Source of the DNA: Nissolia schottii
Lineage: Eukaryota > Streptophyta > Magnoliopsida > Fabales > Fabaceae
Direction: 5' to 3'
DNA length: 64,000 nucleotides
Assembly: GCA_003254905.1 (NCBI GenBank)
Contig: QANU01035109.1
Coordinates: 34,326 to 98,325 of the forward strand
The notes under the pieces are model-generated. The model saw only the letters and a program-made list of their open reading frames with translations, did not search any database and was not told where the DNA came from. A program made the position numbers and the translations under genes. The first letter of the stretch is position 1, and each line of letters begins with the position of its first letter. Of the stretch, positions 58,640 through 64,000 are shown piece after piece.

Positions 58640-61468
58640 TGACAAAATGAACTTAAATTGGGGTGGATGCAAATGAGTGTATATTGCGGGTGTAGATGAT
58701 TTCGGAATGAGAGTTCAATTATCAAATCAATTTGAGAGGGAACATAGAGGTAGATTTCCATGTGCTTAGTGCATATGCAACAAGTTTCTTGATATTGAAA
58801 GCATTACGCTGCATCTGTGTAGGAATGAGTTTGAGCCTCATTATTGGGTATGGAATGATCATGGGCTTTGCGTCGAATCCCCGTAATGGGAGGCTAGGGC
58901 TTTGTTCAGATGGGTTTACTACAAATAATCAATTTAACAAGCCTTATTCTTGTTGGTCTGTTATTGTAATGCCCTATAATCTTGTTGTAGTGCTTATTTG
59001 TTTTTGTCTAGTGTAATCCCTAGTTTGACCAATCCCAAACCAAAAATTGATGTTTTCCTTTAACTGTTGATTGATGAACTCAATGAACTGTGGAATCTAG
59101 GTGTGCTTACTTATGAGGTTTCGGTGAAGCGGAATTTCATGTTGAGAGTAGCATTGATGTGGACCATCAACGACTTTCCTACTTATGAGATGTTGTCTAG
59201 GCGGAGTACACAGGGAAAATTAACATGTCCAAATTGTATGGAAGCTAATAAAGCATTCACCCTTGAGAATGGGGGAAAAGCCTCGTGGTTTGATTGTCAT
59301 AGAGTGTTCCTAGAACCCGAACATCAATTTAAGTGCAACAAGTACGATTGTAGGGCAAATAGATTAGAGGATGGTGAGCCTCTAGAGAGACTTAGTGGGC
59401 ACAAAATTTGGAGGAAGGTTAATTGGTACTCAAAAATAACTAAATCAGGGAAAGCTCAAAAATTTCCAGGCTATGGAGTAGAAGATCATTGGACCAAGCA
59501 GAGTATATTTTGGGAGTGGCCATATTGAAAGGATAATTTGGTTTGTCATTGTCTAGATGTGATGCATACTGAAAAAATGTGTTTGACAACATAATGCACA
59601 CTATTATGGACACTGACTAAACCAAGGATAATGACAAAGTAAGATTAGACTTGGCATTATATTGTAAACATACTGAGTTGTGCTTAAAGCCTCTTGTAAG
59701 TGGTCATTGAATTAATCCCAAGGCTTGCTACACATTGGAAAAACGTCAAATAGAAAGTGTCTTACACTGGCTGCAAGAGTTGAGAATGCCAGATGGTTAT
59801 GCATCCAACTTGGGTAGATGTGTGAATATTGCACAAAGGAAACTGTGTGGCATGAATAGTCACGACTGCCATGTTTTCATGCAGTATTTACTCTCAATTG
59901 CATTCAAAGATCTACCTAAGCATGTATTGAAGCTGTTAACCAAATTAAGTTATTATTGTAGAGACTTATGTTCATCCACCCCCAAGGTTGAAGACTTGTT
60001 ATTGATGGAAAAGAACATTTCAATTATTCTATGTACACTAAAGCGAATATTTTCTCCTGCATTCTTTGACTTAATGAAGCATTTGCTTCTACACTTAGCA
60101 TATGAAGCACGAATGTGTGGTCAAATTCAATATAGTAATTGTTCTATCATTTTCCTCTCACGCCCAACTTGTATTTCTATTTAACCAAACCAACTATTTG
60201 TTAATTTTCATGCAATTGTTTTAGGAAGTGTCAACTGGAGTATGGTAATTAATTTTCTGATCAACTATTTCTCCTATGTTTCAGAAGCCATGTATGTATT
60301 TCATATCAGAATGGTGATTGTGACATTCCTTTATTTTTTATAGTCATTACTTTAGTACTAAATTTTGAATTTATACATGTGTGAGGTGCAAACCCACTAT
60401 AACACAAATAATGACTTGATGACCTTATCTTGGGGACCAACCAATAGAGCTATTAGTTGGCTCATACATTATGTTAATGGGTACATCTGAATGGGGTAAG
60501 AGGTCAAAAAAAGACAATAGTGGTGTGTTAAGGGAAAATGCTCTGATAATGGTTCAAGAAATGATGATTACTATGGAGTGTTTAAGAAGATGCTTGAATT
60601 TGAGTATGTACATGGTGGGAGGGTCAATTGGATTGTGCTTTTCTATTGTGAGTGGTATGATCCAACTTATACATGTGGAACTCGGACACAATCCCACTCC
60701 AAAATCACAGAGATTAATGCAACTAAAAGGTATAGGGGTATGATCCATTCATCATTGCACAAAATGCAAAATAAGTTCATTATATACACTACCTTGGACA
60801 AAGGCAATCAAATTGGAGGATTGTAATGAAAAGTAAGCAAGTGGTCGCATTGAGGTTGAGAACGAATCTCTGGAGAATGAAGATGACAAAATTTAACTTC
60901 TACCCGTCCAACAACAAGTACCAAGAGCTGAAGATGTTGAAGAAGAAGAAGAATTTGATAACGAAGATTAAAGAAGATGAAGACAATCTTCAAAGCATAC
61001 CTATATTATGTATTGGACTATTTCCATGTATTTGACTACATTAAGTTGAATAACTATTTAGTAAGAATTTTAAATTTAGTTTTGTTTGTGTTTGACACTT
61101 TTTAATATCAATGAACTACAATTGATTATGTTGCAATCGTTGGGATATGTCATTTTAAATATTTATTTTTTAAATTATTATAGAATTACTAGTAGATAAG
61201 TCTGCCGATAACTTAAATATTATTTTATATTAACCACAATTACTGATGGATTTATTCGCCTCTAAAGTGTTAAAAATGATGTTTTTCTCACATTTATTAT
61301 TGTCAGATATTTTATATCCATACTGACAGATTTATTCGCCAATAATTTTCGTCGTATACGTTATCTAACGGTACAATGACCTCTGTATTGTCAAATAATT
61401 TTTGGCATTAGAATTGTCAGAAACCTTAAAATTTGACGGTAATTGTATGAAGCGTATTATTAGTAGTG
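58640..61468 (+). mobile_element. Decayed CACTA (En/Spm) DNA transposon with TNP2-like transposase
   Basis: The transposase remnant is spread over at least four separated frames: 58732-59016 (RLGLCSDGFTTNNQFNKPYS), 59067-59528 (LWTINDFPTYEML; SFWECPY-type end), 59715-60184 (KHVLKLLTKLS; HLAYEARMCG, the DUF4218-like part) and 60471-60830 (C-terminal part). These match the order of TNP2 transposases, but stops and frame changes make it a pseudogene. The right end is visible: subterminal repeats of the type ACAGATTTATTCGCC at about 61245-61345 and a terminal AGTAGTG at 61462-61468, the inverse of CACTACT. The left terminus was not found. Confidence 0.85.
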
Positions 61469-62172
61469 ATGTGACTTTCATTCATTTCTCTATCTAAGAT
61501 AGACATCAAATGCCTTCCAACTTCATGGGCATGGTTTAATAGTAGGTGTGAAAATAGGCATATTTGGTGATGCAAAAATATTCGATTAGATTCCACTTTA
61601 AAGCGTCTGTGAATAAAAATTTAGAAAATAAATTCTCTTATGTAAGTTTTTTTTTACACAATTTTAGTATGTATAATCTCTTATCAATTAATTATTTTTT
61701 GTGTCATGTATAGGTCCTATTTTTAAATATTAATGACGAAATATTACGCATGATAATATCATATAAACTATCTACGTGAAAGAATTCATTCCGAAAAATT
61801 TAACTGTGTTAACTAATATAAAACCAACTTCAGAAAATAACTACCCCGTAATAAAAAAAACAACTTTAGAAAGTAATTAGCATGTGATGATCATTTTCAT
61901 TTTTGCTTTCTATTTGAATGTTTTTGACTATTAACAGTGACACATACACATTAAGATATTTTCTATAAAGCGACAATGTACTATAATTGTCTGGTTTTAC
62001 ACGTTGCCTATAGATACATAATAGACGAAGATTCATCCTCCGGTGGATAAACCACAAGAAAAGAAAAAGTCTGAATTTTCAACTAATTACCATTTAATCA
62101 TCCACCACCATTTTTAACTGCTAAATAAACATCTTCTTGAATGATCTCTTTCCAACTTGTTCTCTTCTTCAA
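61469..62172. other. Upstream region of the lectin kinase gene; contains MITE-derived sequence
   Basis: 61675-61795 is a diverged relative of the centre of the Stowaway-like MITE at 30238-30570 (shared TCTTATCA, GGAAATATTA-type and CATGATAATATCAT/CATGATCTTGTCAT blocks). The rest is AT-rich promoter-side DNA. No clear TATA box. Confidence 0.4.
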
Positions 62173-64000
62173 ATGTCTCCTCTTCCCATCTTTTCCCTCG
62201 CGCTTCTTCTTCTAACCTCTGTTTCATGCACAGATTTCGTCTACAACACCAACTTCAACTCCACCAACATTCGCCTCTATGGAAACGCCACCATTGATTC
62301 TTCCTCCATCCTCACCCTCACCAACCGCTCCTCCTTCTCCGTGGGCCGTGCCTTCTACCCCTCCAAGGTCCCCGCAAAAGCATTCTCAACCTCCTTCGTC
62401 TTCTCCATTGCGCCATTCAGAAACATCCTCCCTGGCCACGGCTTCGTCTTCATACTCTCCCCTCTCGCTTCCGTAGATGGTGTCAGCTCAGCTCAGCACC
62501 TTGGCCTCTTCAACTTGACCAACAACGGTAACCCCAACAACCACGTCTTTGGGGTCGAGTTCGATGTGTTCAAGAACCAAGAGTTCCATGACATCAACGA
62601 CAACCACGTGGGCGTGGACGTGAACTCGCTTACTTCTTTCACTTCACATGCTGCTGGTTTTTGGGGTGGTGATGAAGAGTTTGAGGAGTTGAAGCTTAAC
62701 GATGGTGAGAACCTCTGACCCAACAACCATATTTAATTCTACGGTGCTTATCTCGCATATGCATCAAATCAAATACTGCCGTCTTGGACTCTCCTTCGTG
62801 TGCTGCTGCTAAGTTTTTTAATTTAAAGATAAGATTGTCAATTTTATCTTTTTTTTTTTTTTTATCGAATATCTAAATAAAACCATTGTATCTAACATAA
62901 AATTTGCGCAGTCTTCTGAAAAGATTACGATTGAAATTATTAACATTTTACTAGCAAGTATTCTCAGGATATTTTTTAACACAGCACAAATAGTTATTTG
63001 TATAGAAAAATGCAAAATTTGCGAGTTTTCAAGGACATTGAACATTTTATCAAATTCCTTAACCATTGGTTAGCAAAGCCCAAATTATCATAAGATCAAA
63101 GATCATAACTTAGTATCGTGTCACATTTAATTCTCATATCTTTACTCGTGCAATGTAGGGAAGGACTATCAGGTGTGGATTGATTATTTAGGCTCCAGGG
63201 TTAATGTCACAATGGCTATTGCTGGACAGAAGAGGCCTAAGAGGCCTTTGATCAGTGAGATTGTGAATCTTTCCGATGTTCTTATGGATGAGATGTTTGT
63301 TGGGTTTTGTGGGGCAACAGGGCAACTTGTGGAGAGTCACAAGATTCTGGCTTGGAGCTTCAGTAACTCGAATTTCTCCATTGGTGATGCTTTGGTAACT
63401 ACGAATTTGCCTTCCTTTGTGCTTCCTAAAGAATCGGTTTTGAGGTCAAGAGGTTTTGTTGTAGGGATCACAATAGGTGTTATTATCTTTGTTGTCATTG
63501 GAGTTGCAGCCGTGGTGTTTGTGTTTTTGTCCAGAAGGAAAAGGAGAAGGAAAAGGAGTAAGAGAAACAAGGAAGGGGAAGAGATTGAAGATTGGGAATT
63601 AGAGTATTGGCCACACAGAATGGATTATGAGGAGATTCAGGCTGCAACTAAAGGATTTTCGGACCAGAATGTAATTGGGTTTGGAGGGAATGGGAAAGTC
63701 TATAAAGGGCTTCTTGAAGGAGTAGTGGAAGTTGCAGTGAAGAGGATCCCTTACGACAGTGAATATGGCATGAGGGAGTTTTTGTCAGAGATTTCGAGTT
63801 TAGGCAGATTGAAGCATAGGAATGTGGTTCCATTGAGAGGCTGGTGCAAGAAAGAGAGGGGAAGCTTGATCTTAGTTTATGACTATATGGATAATGGGAG
63901 TTTAGACAAGAGAATATTTGATGCTGATATTGAGAGTTCTATATTCCACTGGGAGGACAGAGTCAAGGTGCTGAAGGATGTGGCTAAGGGAATTCTGTAT
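62173..64000 (+). CDS. L-type lectin receptor-like kinase, partial at window end
   Basis: Exon 1 62173-62704 (177 codons plus 1 nt), GT-AG intron 62705-63158 (454 bp, phase 1), exon 2 from 63159 past the window end; 458 residues visible. Signal peptide MSPLPIFSLALLLLTSVSC, legume-lectin domain about 20-260 (FVYNTNFNSTN, GHGFVFILSP, VFGVEFDVFKNQ, then after the intron YQVWIDYLGS), transmembrane helix about 276-301, basic stop-transfer RRKRRRKRSK, then the kinase domain: IGFGGNGKVYKG loop, Lys372 in VAVKRI, REFLSEI, VPLRGWC. The start is the ATG at 62173 because it opens the signal peptide. Plasma-membrane receptor; family members sense extracellular ATP/NAD or act in immunity and pollen development. 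Subclade (perhaps VII) uncertain. If the intron is not removed, translation ends six codons later. Confidence 0.9.

Noticed and set aside
62137-62718. Lectin protein ending at 62718 as a complete short gene or a pseudogene
   Set aside because: A GT-AG intron from 62705 to 63158 restores the expected lectin sequence and leads directly into a transmembrane helix and kinase. The apparent first codon at 62137 is TTG; the ATG at 62173 opens the signal peptide.
1-64000. CRISPR arrays, operons, prokaryotic promoters, rRNA or clear tRNA genes
   Set aside because: None seen. The window is plant nuclear DNA with spliced genes.

Overview
The window is plant nuclear DNA, most probably from a legume and perhaps a soybean relative. 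The evidence is AT-rich intergenic DNA dense in MITEs and LTR retrotransposons, GT-AG introns, plant-only gene families (callose synthase, GH5 mannanase, L-type lectin receptor kinase) and one 530-bp assembly gap. The species call is an inference.

Five protein-coding host genes are supported. (1) A callose synthase of the CALS12/GSL5/PMR4 type, plus strand, read through 5.3 kb without an intron (345-5657). (2) A five-exon endo-beta-mannanase, minus strand (11957-15965). (3) A small four-helix membrane protein with a poly-Gln N terminus, minus strand (32139-32666). (4) An eight-exon CDK-like Ser/Thr kinase with a myristoylation/palmitoylation N terminus, plus strand (50489-55639). (5) An L-type lectin receptor kinase, plus strand, with an intron inside the lectin domain and cut by the window end (62173-64000). 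All five look intact over what is visible. They do not form one pathway. Three touch the cell surface or wall (callose, mannan, lectin receptor), and families 1, 4 and 5 include members with known roles in defence or priming.

Between the genes lies a repeat landscape. 18.7-22.1 kb holds a Stowaway MITE, a Ty3-type LTR fragment and two long foldback MITEs. 22.7-27.9 kb is a nested cluster: an old minus-strand Ty1/copia remnant interrupted by a 2.2-kb gag-only copia derivative (TSD GTATC) and by a 0.9-kb TRIM-like element (TSD ATACA). 33-37 kb is a patchwork of LTR fragments. 38.4-39.55 kb is a large Mutator-like foldback element with a 10-bp TSD; both of its arms carry an outward-facing motif pair resembling plant snRNA promoters. 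39.7-40.6 kb is a tandem duplication. 42.8-49.1 kb is a Ty3 remnant followed by an unusually long (3989 bp) solo LTR flanked by a perfect 5-bp TSD. 58.6-61.5 kb is a decayed CACTA (En/Spm) transposon.

The most notable points are the snRNA-promoter-like foldback element, the 4-kb solo LTR, the three-part retroelement nest, the in-domain intron of the lectin kinase whose retention would give a truncated secreted lectin, and the hairpin MITE in the last intron of the kinase gene. I saw no clearly undescribed biochemical system. The novelty is in element architecture.
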